Positions 55,502-64,000 of a stretch of DNA of 64,000 nt are shown piece by piece. Source of the stretch: Shinisaurus crocodilurus (lineage: Eukaryota > Chordata > Lepidosauria > Squamata > Shinisauridae); assembly GCA_021292165.1 (NCBI GenBank), contig JAHFWL010000100.1, forward strand, positions 124,001-188,000, written 5' to 3'. The position numbers and the translations under genes were made by a program. Every line of letters starts with the position of its first letter. Position 1 is the stretch's first letter. Below the pieces are notes generated by a model. That model ran no database searches. It was given only the letters and a program-made list of their open reading frames with translations, and was not told the DNA's origin.

Positions 55502-55853
55502 CCCATGTATGAATGTGGAAAATTCACTGTGAAGCAAGCCTTAAGTTCTGATAGTTGCACCTTCCCTAGTCTGCAGACTAGAGGTTCTGAGAAGTAAAGT
55601 GATGCACTGACAAGAGTTTAAAAATTAATAACAACATCTTGAGCTCAAATTGATGTTCTGTGTTTATACCAGCAGTGGCAATTAAATTAAATATAAGGTA
55701 TCACTTTAACCATTTTCTATCTCCTGTTCCTTCTCACTGGAATAATGGATTGCCATAACAAACAACAATAACAACAACACAATCACTTTGTATGTTAATA
55801 ATTACTCTTCCATTAAGCAACTATGATTGTCCACTGAAATGCAGGTCACAGTA

Positions 55854-56100
55854 CAGTGTGGCGTAGTGGTTAGAGTGTTGGCCTGGGACTCGGGAGATCC
55901 GGGTTCTAGTCCCCGCTCAGCCATGAAGCTCACTGGGTGACTTTGAGCCAATCACTGACACTCAGCCTAACCTACCCCACAGGGTTGTTGTGAGGATAAA
56001 ATAGAGAGGAGGAGGATGATTATGTAAGCTACCTTGGGTTCCTTGCAGGAAGAAAGATGGGATATAAATAGAATAAATTAAAAATGAATAAATAAATAAA
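55854..56100 (+). mobile_element. Sauria-type SINE, full length
   Basis: The most complete copy here. The tRNA-like head has an A box TGGCGTAGTGG (55859-55869) and a B box GGTTCTAGTCC (55902-55912), the two internal RNA polymerase III promoter elements. The conserved core CTCACTGGGTGACTTTGAGC, CAGGGTTGTTGTGAGGATAA and 3' end TACCTTGGGTTCCTTGCAGG follow, then an AATAAATAAATAAA tail. Confidence 0.95.
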
Positions 56101-57120
56101 ATTATAACTATTTAATTAGTTGTATACAATGCCCACAAGGTGGCTTTCAAGATCGTGACAAAATCTTTTGTAAAACTCAAATAAAAATATGCAACAACAA
56201 ACATAAAATACTGACAGACATCATGCAGAACAGAATAATACAAAAGCAGCACTAAAATTCTTAAAACTAAAAGAACTGCCCTGAATAACAATGTGATTAG
56301 TCAGCTCTCACAAAAGGCCTCTTCTGTTCTAGCTGCTGCGAATCTAAATTCAGATGGAGAAGGCACTTGGATCACAGTTTCAGACATAAATACATACGTT
56401 CACAGAGGGATTCATACGGGAGCAGGAGTTTCCTAAGGTATTCTAGAAAATTCTGCAAAGTGACCTTTTATTTCTAAGAAAAGAAACATCACGAGACTTC
56501 TATGAGGGGGGGGAAGCATCTTCTGAGAAATTGTCTCCTCTCTAGTTGTCATTCTCCAGAGAACACCTTCAGCACCTTCCCCAGGATCTTCCAAATGTTA
56601 CATTTCTGAGGGGTGATTGCAGATACATCTTGTCTCTAATGTAGATGGTCTATTCAGGCCATTTAGAATTTTAAAAGTTAAAAGCAGCACATTGAATTGC
56701 ATCTGAAAACTAATGGTAACAAGTGGAACTGTTTGAATATGTCCACTTCAACTAGCACCTGTTAATAACCACCAGGACTTCCATTGTTCTGGGCCAGCCA
56801 AAATCATGAGTATCTCATAAGAGTGGAGATATACCAGCTGGACTATGCTAAGTATCTATTGTTGTTTTAAGTAAAACTCAGGGTGCTTCCTTTCTGCCCT
56901 GGAGTACTTGAAGAGTAAATATGAAAAAAGGTTCTTTGGCTACCATTTCTGCTAGGAGCAGTCAATCCTATCATAGCTACTGGGTAATTTAACAGTGCTG
57001 ACAGAGGTATTTTTGCTGCTTTCAAAGCAAGATACCAAATTGTTCTGGGGTTCTTTGGGGTGATTCAGGGAAGCAAGCAAAGGTTCTTTTCCTGAAGGCA
57101 TTGTACGTGTTAATTATTTC
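56101..57120 (-). mobile_element. Old L2-type LINE fragment, interrupted
   Basis: In minus orientation. AATTTTAAAAGTTAAAAGCA then CACATTGAATTGCATCTGA, GGTAACAAGTGGAACTG parallel the younger L2 at 38236-38300 (TTTTAAAGGTCAAAACC... CACCTTGAATTC... GGTAGCCAGTGCAACT). GGAGAAGGCACTTGGATCAC upstream is also LINE-like. A 200-bp segment (56446-56645) interrupts it. Too decayed to translate; the left and right limits are approximate. Confidence 0.5.
56446..56645. repeat. 200-bp segment, inverted twin of 59543-59745
   Basis: From GAAAATTCTGCAAAGTGACC to TTGTCTCTAATGTAGA, this segment is the reverse complement of 59543-59745 with about two substitutions and one indel next to a G run. It lies between two halves of an L2-like fragment, which suggests it was inserted here. 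Confidence 0.85.
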
Positions 57121-57129
57121 CTCCACTTT

Positions 57130-58483
57130 TCTGGTGAATTTACTGATACAATTGGTTAGACAGACATGTTTGTATCAGAGAATGGCAGTCTCAAGTAGGA
57201 ATATATTTCTCTTACCGTGTGACCACATTTTGGATATCATTTTTTAAAAAAAATAATTTAATGTTGGAATAACTTGGATGGTGGGTTGCCAATCCTCCCC
57301 TCGCAAGACTTGCCCACCCAAACCCTCCCCCTGCTCCCATACTATTTAGCAAGAATAAAACAACTCCCATTGGCTCCAGTGGGAGCTTTTTTTTACTTTC
57401 ACTAGATGCTGTGTGGAAACATTATTATTTTTTTGCAGGACCACAGCTAGATAGGGACGGATTAAACCTCCCCTCCCTACATGCTGTGGAATGATTTAAG
57501 CACAGTAATGCCAGAAGAGAAATATTCTTTCTTCGAGGAAGAACTGTAGATTTCACAGAATGTGGGTTGGAATGGCTTCTTTGCTCACATCACCGATTCA
57601 TGAGGACAAGACAGCAGCCAAATTACTTTGTTACATAGAAGTGATAATATCTGAAGGGAGATGGAGGGGGGGGGTCAACACTATCGCTAGGTGAATATCA
57701 TATAACATAAAACTCAGATAGTATAACCGTGTAAGAAAACTCATCAAGTAGCTCACAAAATGAGGGCCTTGCTGCTGAGATTCCATAAGGCAGCAATTTT
57801 AACTCTGATTACAAAAAGTCACTTCAACTATCTCATGGCATTAAATTGCCTGTAACTTCTGTCCCTCTTTTTGTTCTTTCTTTAAAGAGTATTGTCATAT
57901 TTCCCCCCCACATTTTCAGAGCAATCCTTTCCTCCAGTTAGGCCTGCTGGGTGGCACAGATTGCTCCTAAACCCCTTTGATTCTAAATAAATAGTATTTT
58001 TTTTATAACCACTGCCTGTGTGGAATTGGAAAAACAAAAGAAAAACAAGTTGCATAATGTGATGGAATTGTTGACAAGTATCTGTTATAACGGGTAGCGA
58101 TGCCTGTTTCAGACACCTGGGCTAAAGATCCTGGAGAAATGACCATGCATGGCTTCTTCCTCATAGCATAATATTCAATCTAGGCAAGATGTTTATGCAT
58201 GGAGAGAAAAAATCATGGGATTTTCCACCACTTGTTGTTGTTGTTGTTGGGTGGGAAGGAATTGCACATGGGACAATCACGCCATGGATTACATTATGAG
58301 AATGGTGGAAGCACCAGGTGCCGCTGATCTTCTACCATAGAGACAAGATACTTGTCCCAAGTAAGCATTAGAACTGGACCTGTATCAGTACAACCTGATA
58401 GAACCTCTTATACCAAAATGAGGCACCTGCTCTTCTTGGTCTGTCAGTTTATCCATTGATCTCTCTCTCTCTCCCTCTCGCAC
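57130..58483. other. Unassigned DNA
   Basis: No gene was recognised. A (TTG)n run lies at 58231-58249. Confidence 0.4.
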
Positions 58484-58506
58484 CACACACACACACACAC
58501 ACACAC
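58484..58506. repeat. (CA)n microsatellite
   Basis: CA dinucleotides, with a CT run at 58461-58478 just before it. Confidence 0.9.
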
Positions 58507-59001
58507 GTGTGTGAGTGTGGCTGGTGGTTCAGCTTGCAGGGTCTGTATTAGGGCTGTGCCAAAAACTTCTCCCATTTTTATTTTTTTTTACCATTCTTAT
58601 TCAATTTGCTAGAAAAGAAATCGCTTTTGAAAAGAAATGTAAAAGAGAAGAAATTCTGGAGAAATTCCCATGGGTTGGGTTCAGGGTTCTTCTACTTACC
58701 TTACTTATGAGGTGTATGAGTGCCCTGCCTTTCATTGCACAATCATCTCCCTGGCAGCCAGCAGCATCCTCAGCATTCTGCACTTCAATTAAAGCCCAGA
58801 GGCAAACATCATAAAGGTAACTCTGTCGCAGGGTTTTTTTCAGATCAGAAAGTGCAGGACGCCTGGGAGACTGCAGAGCAATGGAGAGATGTGTAATAGA
58901 AAGACAAAGACAAAGGCCCAGTACCCTTGGCCACCTCACACTGATTACAGGAGTCCAAAAACAAGCCCTGAGAATGAGGCAGAAAATAAAAGCCTCTCTC
59001 A

Positions 59002-59401
59002 TAGGGATGTGTGAGAGTTTCGTTTGGGGGGTGGAAATCCAGCAAACTCATTGGGCTCAACCCTCCAAACTCCGTCCCTGCTACCTGTTTCCCCAGCTCG
59101 ACTCGCATTCTCCCGAGCCGAGCTGGGGAACTGACTTCCAGGTTCCTGGCGGTACGCTTTTTACGAAGAAAATGGCGTAAGATATGCCAAAAACAGCCGC
59201 AATTTGCACAAGTTACGCTAATTACGGCCGCTTTTACCACATTTTACACCATTTTCTATGTAAAAAGCGTACACTGCCGGGAACCTGGAAGTCTGCCGAG
59301 TGGCTTGGGGAACGCTCACTTTTGTCTCGGCTTGGCAGGCACAGTGGCAGCGCTCGCCGAGCGCCCAGCAAGTCGGGTGGTGGGCGGATCGCCCACCACT
59401 A
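59002..59401. mobile_element. hAT-like MITE nested in 58549-60075, perfect TSD
   Basis: Starts TAGGGATGTGTGAG and ends CGCCCACCACTA. Flanks ctctctca (58994-59001 and 59402-59409) are identical. Core ACTTCCAGGTTCCTGGCGG, AAACAGCCGCAATTTGC and ATTTTCTATGTAAAAAGCG is that of 16767-17183. Confidence 0.85.
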
Positions 59402-59542
59402 CTCTCTCATGGGGGAAGGAAACCTTCAGGAAATTGGAGGACAGATTTCATCACAGCACTTGTTTCACCTCTTTCTTGGAGCTGGACACAACACTGCTCC
59501 CCCAGCATTGCCCTCCACAAGGCTTTCAGGGATGTAGCAGTA

Positions 59543-59745
59543 TCTACATTAGAGACAAGATGTATCCGCAATCACCCCTCAGAAATGTAACATTTGGAAG
59601 ATCCTGGGGAAGGTGCTGAAGGTGTTCTCTGGAGAATGGCAACTAGAGAGGAGACAATTTCTCAGAAGATGCTTTCCACCCCCCCTCATAGAAGTCTCGT
59701 GATGTTTCTTTTCTTAGAAATAAAAGGTCACTTTGCAGAATTTTC
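59543..59745. repeat. Inverted twin of 56446-56645
   Basis: About 98 percent identical by eye to the reverse complement of 56446-56645. Here the segment is cargo inside the hAT-like element 58549-60075. Confidence 0.85.
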
Positions 59746-60083
59746 TCCAGATCTTCTTCACATTCCTTCCCCATCCCATCCATAATGCCCCAGAATGATC
59801 AGGTATTGTGGAGGATGCAAAAGGGAAGGGGGCAGGCTACCAACACAGTTGATGCTGTTGCCACTTGCAGTGCCAGCACACCCACCCCCCAAAAAAAACC
59901 TTAGGAAAAGAAGAAGAAGCTGTATTACAACCCCTGCCAATGGTGAGCCCTGCCTGTGAGAAACTGTTGGAGAATTTCTCCTCAGGCTGGAGAAATTTGG
60001 TGACACTCTTGCCCCAATTTCTCTGCCCACAAAGAGGATGGAGAATTTTTGAGAGCCCATTTGCACACAGCTCTAGTCTGTAC

Positions 60084-61070
60084 ATTCAATCACATGCCAC
60101 ATTACTCATACGGTTGGCCCATACTGTGTGAGGATATGAAGACTGTTTGCTCTTGTGATGGTAGATCGATGCGGTAATTCCCAAGGAAGGATGCTCAAGG
60201 AATTTGTGTGTTTCTCATTCTTAAGTGAACTGACCTGATTTGTACTTCCTGGACTAATACACAGATCAGAGTGCAGTTATCCTTCAGTTGTTGTTCTTCT
60301 CTGGATTTTGTGATCCAATTCTCAGCTCTACTAATGTGCCAAAATGCATACAAAATGTGTATTTGTTTTTAAATCACAGATGTTTGTTGAAACGAGATAG
60401 AATGGACTTTCACATATGAAACTGACACAGACCTAAAATAGACAGATCCATCAATCCCTACCCCCAGATTTACTGACTTTATCAAGACATTCTTTTAAAT
60501 AATAATTTGTATTTCAGGAGCTTCCCTTTCCACTGGATAAATACTTTGAATAATTAATGCAGCCACAGGAACCCATTTCCTTTCCCTATAATTTAATGTT
60601 TACTCATAAATTGTTGTTTAATATAAAATGACATGCTCATCTCACCCTGGGAGCAAGGAGGATAGACGTCCTCATTTGGTTTCTCATGCTTATGTTCAGT
60701 ATTAGCATTTCTTCAAAATCAAAACATTTTGTGATAGGAAGGAAAGGCGCAACTAAAGTTTAACTCTAATTAAGACAGATGAGCTAGAAATCTGATTGCT
60801 TCTTGCAAAAATTCTGTTTTGCCATTATTATCTCGGTGATCCTGAGCAATGAAAAAGAGAGTGAGTACACTATGACCACTTTTACAATCAGTGAATGTGG
60901 CACATTCTCAAAGAGTATAGGGGTGCCATTCAGGTCTTCTTCTTGGGGGGGGCGGATAGGTAGAAGGAGAGATTTCAATGACAAAGGAGAGGGAAAGTTC
61001 AGCCAAGTTTAAAAATCCGCTTTATTGGATATAATCAAGGATACCTAAACAAATTTAAAGAGCATTTCTT
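60084..61070. other. Unassigned AT-rich DNA
   Basis: 60290-60460 resembles AT-rich MITE interior. No gene was recognised. Confidence 0.35.
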
Positions 61071-61094
61071 GTGTGTGTGTGTGTGTGTGTGTGT
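61071..61094. repeat. (GT)n microsatellite
   Basis: GT dinucleotides over 24 bp, followed by (TTG)n. Confidence 0.92.
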
Positions 61095-61750
61095 TGTTGT
61101 TGTTTTGAAATTCTTAATCTCTTAATTCATTGCTTGATCAAGGCATTATATATCCACTCCTATCAGCCTTTGGCAGGTATTCCTGCTACATAGGCTCATT
61201 TAACTGCTTATGAAAATACGTAGTTATAAGTTGTGCAGAACCAGTGAGCTGGCCAGAAATATAGATGCCCTTGAGCAAAGGTAGACAACCTTTTTGGACC
61301 AGTGGGCAAATCTGGCAATTTGAGAAACTGTCCTGTTGCACGACCAGTGGCGTAGCGTGGGTTGTCAGCACCCGGGGCAAGGCAAGTAATTTGCGCCCCC
61401 TAACCCGTGGATTTTAGCACTCGAGTCTCCCTCTGCTGCAGCCTGGTGGAATGGCTGCTATGAGAAAAAGAAACTACTGTTGTAAATGGAGAAAAGGATA
61501 CTTCCTTTGTTTTGAGATGATTCACGGGGGGGGGCATCACAAAAGACATCATATCAGAAGAGGCATTCCTCTTCTGATATGATTCACGGGGGGGGGGAGA
61601 GAATGCCTCTTTTAAGATGGCGCTTGCCATCTGCGGTTGTATTGGAAATAATTTCTAAAATATTTTAAAATCTGCGAATGATTCAGAGACACATTTTAGG
61701 CAATTAAAAATGTATTGGGATCAATTCATCTAAGCAAGTAATTGGCAAAC

Positions 61751-61843
61751 AGTGTAATTCTATACATGTCTACTCAAGAGCACGTAGGTCCTCCTGAATT
61801 CAGTGGGGCTTACTCCCAGGAAACTGGGTATAGGATTGCAGCC
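61751..61843. mobile_element. Harbinger-like 90-bp MITE
   Basis: TAATTCTATACATGTCTACT, GGGGCTTACTCCCAGG and the end GGATTGCAGCC followed by TAA match the family at 9005-9095. Nested in the hAT-like element 61345-63042. Confidence 0.75.
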
Positions 61844-62055
61844 TAAACCTTGCAGCCTTAAGAAGAAGCCTTTATATGGTACACTTCACTGTCCAGAGCA
61901 CTTCTACAGGGAGGGATGGGAAGCAGGATCACTGCATTGGCTCTGCTGAAAGACCAGCTCCATTGGGCATCTCCCTCCTTTAACTGTTTCCATTCCTGCT
62001 GGTCACTGAGAAGTACTACATAACTTTAACAACTGGTGCCTAAATTCACTAGTTT

Positions 62056-62288
62056 CCTTATTTATTACATTTATACCCCGTCGTTTTTCCTTCAAGGAAC
62101 TCAAGGCGGCTTACAGAATCCTCCTCCTCCTCTCCATTTTATCCTCACAACAACCCTGTGAGGCAGGTCAGGCTGAGAGGCAGTGACTGGCCCAAAGTCA
62201 CCCAGTGAGTTCATGGCCGAGCGGGGACTAGAACCTGGATCTCCCGAGTCCCAGTCCAACACTCTCACCACTACGCCACACTGGCTCT
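62056..62288 (-). mobile_element. Sauria-type SINE, near full length
   Basis: On the minus strand: A box TGGCGTAGTGG (complement of 62268-62278), B box GGTTCTAGTCC (complement of 62225-62235), core ACTCACTGGGTGACTTTGGG, end AAGCCGCCTTGAGTTCCTTG and an AATAAATAAG-type tail at 62056. Nested in 61345-63042. Confidence 0.93.
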
Positions 62289-62599
62289 TCCCTCCTCATC
62301 CCTTTTTCCTTTTGTGTCGTGTCTTTTAAATTGTAAGCACGTGGGCAGGCAGGGACTGTATTTTTCTTGTTGTTGCTGAAGGGTGGGGTAAAAATGCTTA
62401 GAATAAATAAATATGCAGGTTTATTCCAACTTAATCAATGAAATGGTCACTTAAACCAACTAAAATCTGTGATTAATAGATTCCAATTTCTTTAGTTGGG
62501 TAACTGCCCTACTTATTTGTAAAGTTATTTTTCTTCATCTTTGAGGCATGTTTCTTTTCTCTCTCTCTCTCTCACTTGCAATTACAACGCATTTCTTCT

Positions 62600-62981
62600 T
62601 AAACTTTCCCCCTTGTGGGCTCCCCGGCGCTCCAGCCCTCCCGCTCCGGCGCGTTCATTCTCACCCCGCGCCCGCCCGCCCGGTTCCTCCTCGGCTCGCG
62701 GCGGCCGCCCGGCAGGACGACCTTCCGAGGGGCTGGGTGGGTGGGTGGGCGGGCATGCAGGACATCCCCGGCAGCCAATGAGAGAGGCGGGGCCGAGGGG
62801 AGGCGAGCCAATGGGCGAGGCGGGGGTAGGTGGCCACGGGGGCGGGTGCTGCCGCAGTCCTATCGTGGGCAAGGTAGGAAGGAGCGCGCGAGGGAGCTCC
62901 GGGGCGGGGCAGGAGCGCACGCGCTGGGGCGGCGGCGGCGGCGGGGACAGGTCTGGGCAGACAACCCACGCTACGCCACTG
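62600..62981 (+). promoter_or_regulatory. CpG-island, promoter-like cargo block
   Basis: CpG density rises sharply compared with the AT-rich flanks. Two CCAAT boxes (62774-62778 and 62808-62812) are each followed by GC boxes (GAGGCGGGG at 62785 and 62817), and another GGGGCGGGGC lies at 62901-62910. CAAGGTAGG at 62871-62879 is a plausible splice donor. The order CCAAT, GC box, donor resembles a TATA-less housekeeping promoter with a first exon. Long overlapping open frames on both strands here are explained by GC content. Whether it is captured host DNA or the element's own promoter is not settled. Confidence 0.45.
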
Positions 62982-63050
62982 CGAGCGCGCCCCCCCAGAT
63001 GTTGCGGCCGGCCCCCCCTGCACCCCCCACGCTACGCCTCTGTGCACGAC

Positions 63051-63748
63051 CACAAACTGGCTACCATGGGAGGCATGGCTAGTCTCAAAAGGCAAGTAAA
63101 CTGCCCAAAAGACTGAGTTCAGAAGTGACAGGAGTCTTTCCCCCCACCTTCTTTTTCTTGGTGGCTGGACACACTGTAGAGGAAAGCATTGGCCTGCCAC
63201 CGCCCACCATCTTCATTTCCTAAGAATGTCTCTGAGAGCCCCACTGTGTAGCCCAGAGGCATTAATGGAAAATGAAGATGGCACCAGGCCAAGGCCCTCA
63301 CTTTGCTTTCAAGTGATCCCAGCTGCTGGTAAGGAAGTGTATTTATTTTTTAAAGAATAAAAAACTGGGAGTGGTAACTAAGGCACCTTGACAGGCACCA
63401 AGAAAGGTGCCCTGGGGCACATTGGTTACAGTGGGCACCATGTTGCCTATGCCTTCCTTTGAGGAATAAAGACAAAAATGTGGGAAAGGCACAAATGCAT
63501 GAACAAAACAAGGTGAAACCTCTAAGATCCACAAAAAACAATGAATAAATACTGGCCTTGTACACCTTACACTTGGAGGCTCACTCATCTTCAGTCATGG
63601 CTACTCTTGAGAAATAACCACATGTGGTCTGAAATGTGTGTGTGGGGGGTGGGGTGGGGTGGAAATCCCATCTCCACTGCCCTAGAATCTTCCCCTGAAA
63701 AATCCTGCCTTTGAATGCCAGTTGTGGGGAACATGAGCAGGAGAGGGG
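63051..63748. other. Unassigned DNA
   Basis: No gene or repeat family recognised. Confidence 0.4.

Positions 63749-63786
<38 letters not shown>
63749..63786. repeat. (ATC)n microsatellite
   Basis: Uninterrupted CAT/ATC trinucleotides over about 38 bp. Confidence 0.95.
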
Positions 63787-64000
63787 GGCGATCACTCATG
63801 ACCAAGTAAGATTGTCTTCCAGGATAAAAATTTACAAAAAGGAAATTTTAGTAGGAGGAAATTCTAAAGAAAAATTGTGTAGACTCTAGCGATGGGTCTG
63901 TAAGTGACTGTAGAGGCCAATTCTAGATCCACACAGCTTCCCACAGTGAGGACACAGATTACCAGATGGAAGATAGTCCTGTAAAGGATTCATTTGACGT
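63787..64000. repeat. Possible dispersed repeat following the microsatellite
   Basis: GGCGATCACTCATGACCAAG and CACACAGCTTCCCACAGTG look familiar as a reptile interspersed sequence, but only one copy is present here and the window ends within it. Family unknown. Confidence 0.25.

Larger units (their letters stand above)
58549..60075. mobile_element. hAT-like composite element, 1.5 kb
   Basis: Starts TAGGGCTGTGCCAAAAAC and ends TTTGCACACAGCTCTA; the CTTCTCC and GGAGAATTTTT subtermini are also inverted. Flanks gtctgtat (58541-58548) and gtctgtac (60076-60083) match at 7 of 8, fixing the borders. It contains a second hAT-like MITE (59002-59401) and the inverted twin (59543-59745) of a segment found 2.9 kb upstream. 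Open frames inside (for example 59011-59619) run across these joins and do not look like a transposase. Confidence 0.78.
61345..63042. mobile_element. hAT-like cargo element, 1.7 kb, perfect TSD
   Basis: Left end CAGTGGCGTAGCGTGGG; right end CCCACGCTACGCCTCTG. The 8-bp flanks tgcacgac (61337-61344 and 63043-63050) are identical, so the whole 1698 bp moved as one unit. Inside, in order: a left subterminal region with a 16-bp-stem hairpin (61548-61583), a Harbinger-like 90-bp MITE (61751-61843), a minus-strand Sauria SINE (62056-62288), a CpG-dense promoter-like block (62600-62950), an extra copy of the left terminus in inverted orientation (62960-62981) and the true right end. No transposase domain is visible. 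Confidence 0.88.

Noticed and set aside
55859..55912. tRNA gene
   Set aside because: A and B boxes are present, but the sequence continues into a Sauria SINE body and no cloverleaf can be drawn.
58601..59240. Minus-strand frames of 131-133 codons
   Set aside because: They cross the TSD and terminus of the nested MITE at 59002, so they are not a real gene.
59011..59619. 202-codon open frame as a possible transposase
   Set aside because: It crosses the inner MITE, its TSD and the 200-bp inverted twin; no hAT transposase motifs are visible.
62541..63116. 191-codon open frame on the plus strand, and overlapping long frames on both strands
   Set aside because: Several long frames overlap in all registers in a very GC-rich block that is part of a transposon. 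Composition explains them; no domain is recognisable.
1..64000. CRISPR array, operon or prokaryotic features
   Set aside because: All repeats are eukaryotic transposons or microsatellites; no regularly spaced repeats with unique spacers.

Overview
This window looks like non-coding DNA from a squamate reptile, most likely a lizard. The evidence is the repeat content: tRNA-derived Sauria-type SINEs (TGG-type A box, GGTTCTAGTCC B box, AATAAA-rich tail), CR1 LINEs with reptile-type 3' ends, an L2-clade LINE with a nearly intact reverse transcriptase, 5S rRNA-derived SINEs, and very many short non-autonomous DNA transposons. I found no host protein-coding gene, tRNA gene or rRNA gene that I can defend. 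The only long open frame with a recognisable family is the L2 reverse transcriptase on the minus strand (37972-39225).

DNA transposons dominate. I could place many of them exactly by reading terminal inverted repeats together with target-site duplications (TSDs). Elements starting CAG or TAGGGATG with 8-bp TSDs (hAT-like) lie at 742-951, 4360-4493, 5014-6129, 7380-7516, 10528-10798, 11314-12624, 17761-17825, 29920-30269, 30661-30756, 40621-41544, 52641-52974, 58549-60075, 59002-59401 and 61345-63042. Elements with GGGTGCAATCC or GGCTGCAATCC ends flanked by TTA/TAA (PIF/Harbinger-like by inference) recur throughout. Two TA-flanked elements (34177-34427, 50197-50449) look Tc1/mariner-like.

Layout: 0-6.2 kb holds an L2 relic, small hAT elements, an LTR-like block and a 1.1 kb hAT element carrying relics of a coding sequence. 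7-13.5 kb holds CR1 copies, microsatellites, a Sauria SINE and a CR1 interrupted by a rearranged hAT-like element. 14.6-31.6 kb is a mixture of MITEs, SINEs and old LINE tails in AT-rich background. 32-34 kb is mostly repeat-free to my eye. 34-41.6 kb holds a TA element, CR1 copies, the young L2 and a solo LTR nested in a MITE. 42-56 kb is AT-rich with MITEs and two 5S-derived SINEs. 56-63 kb has the most unusual structures: a 200-bp segment present twice in inverted orientation about 2.9 kb apart, one copy inside a hAT-like element; and a 1.7 kb hAT-like element (61345-63042) with a perfect 8-bp TSD that carries a CpG-island, promoter-like segment and has a doubled right terminus.

The window is best read as an intergenic or deep-intronic region shaped by repeated nested transposition. 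The strongest candidates for something not already described are the chimeric, cargo-carrying hAT-like elements at 61.3-63.0 kb, 58.5-60.1 kb and 5.0-6.1 kb, the shared-core MITEs with different termini, and the 5S-headed SINEs with CR1 tails.
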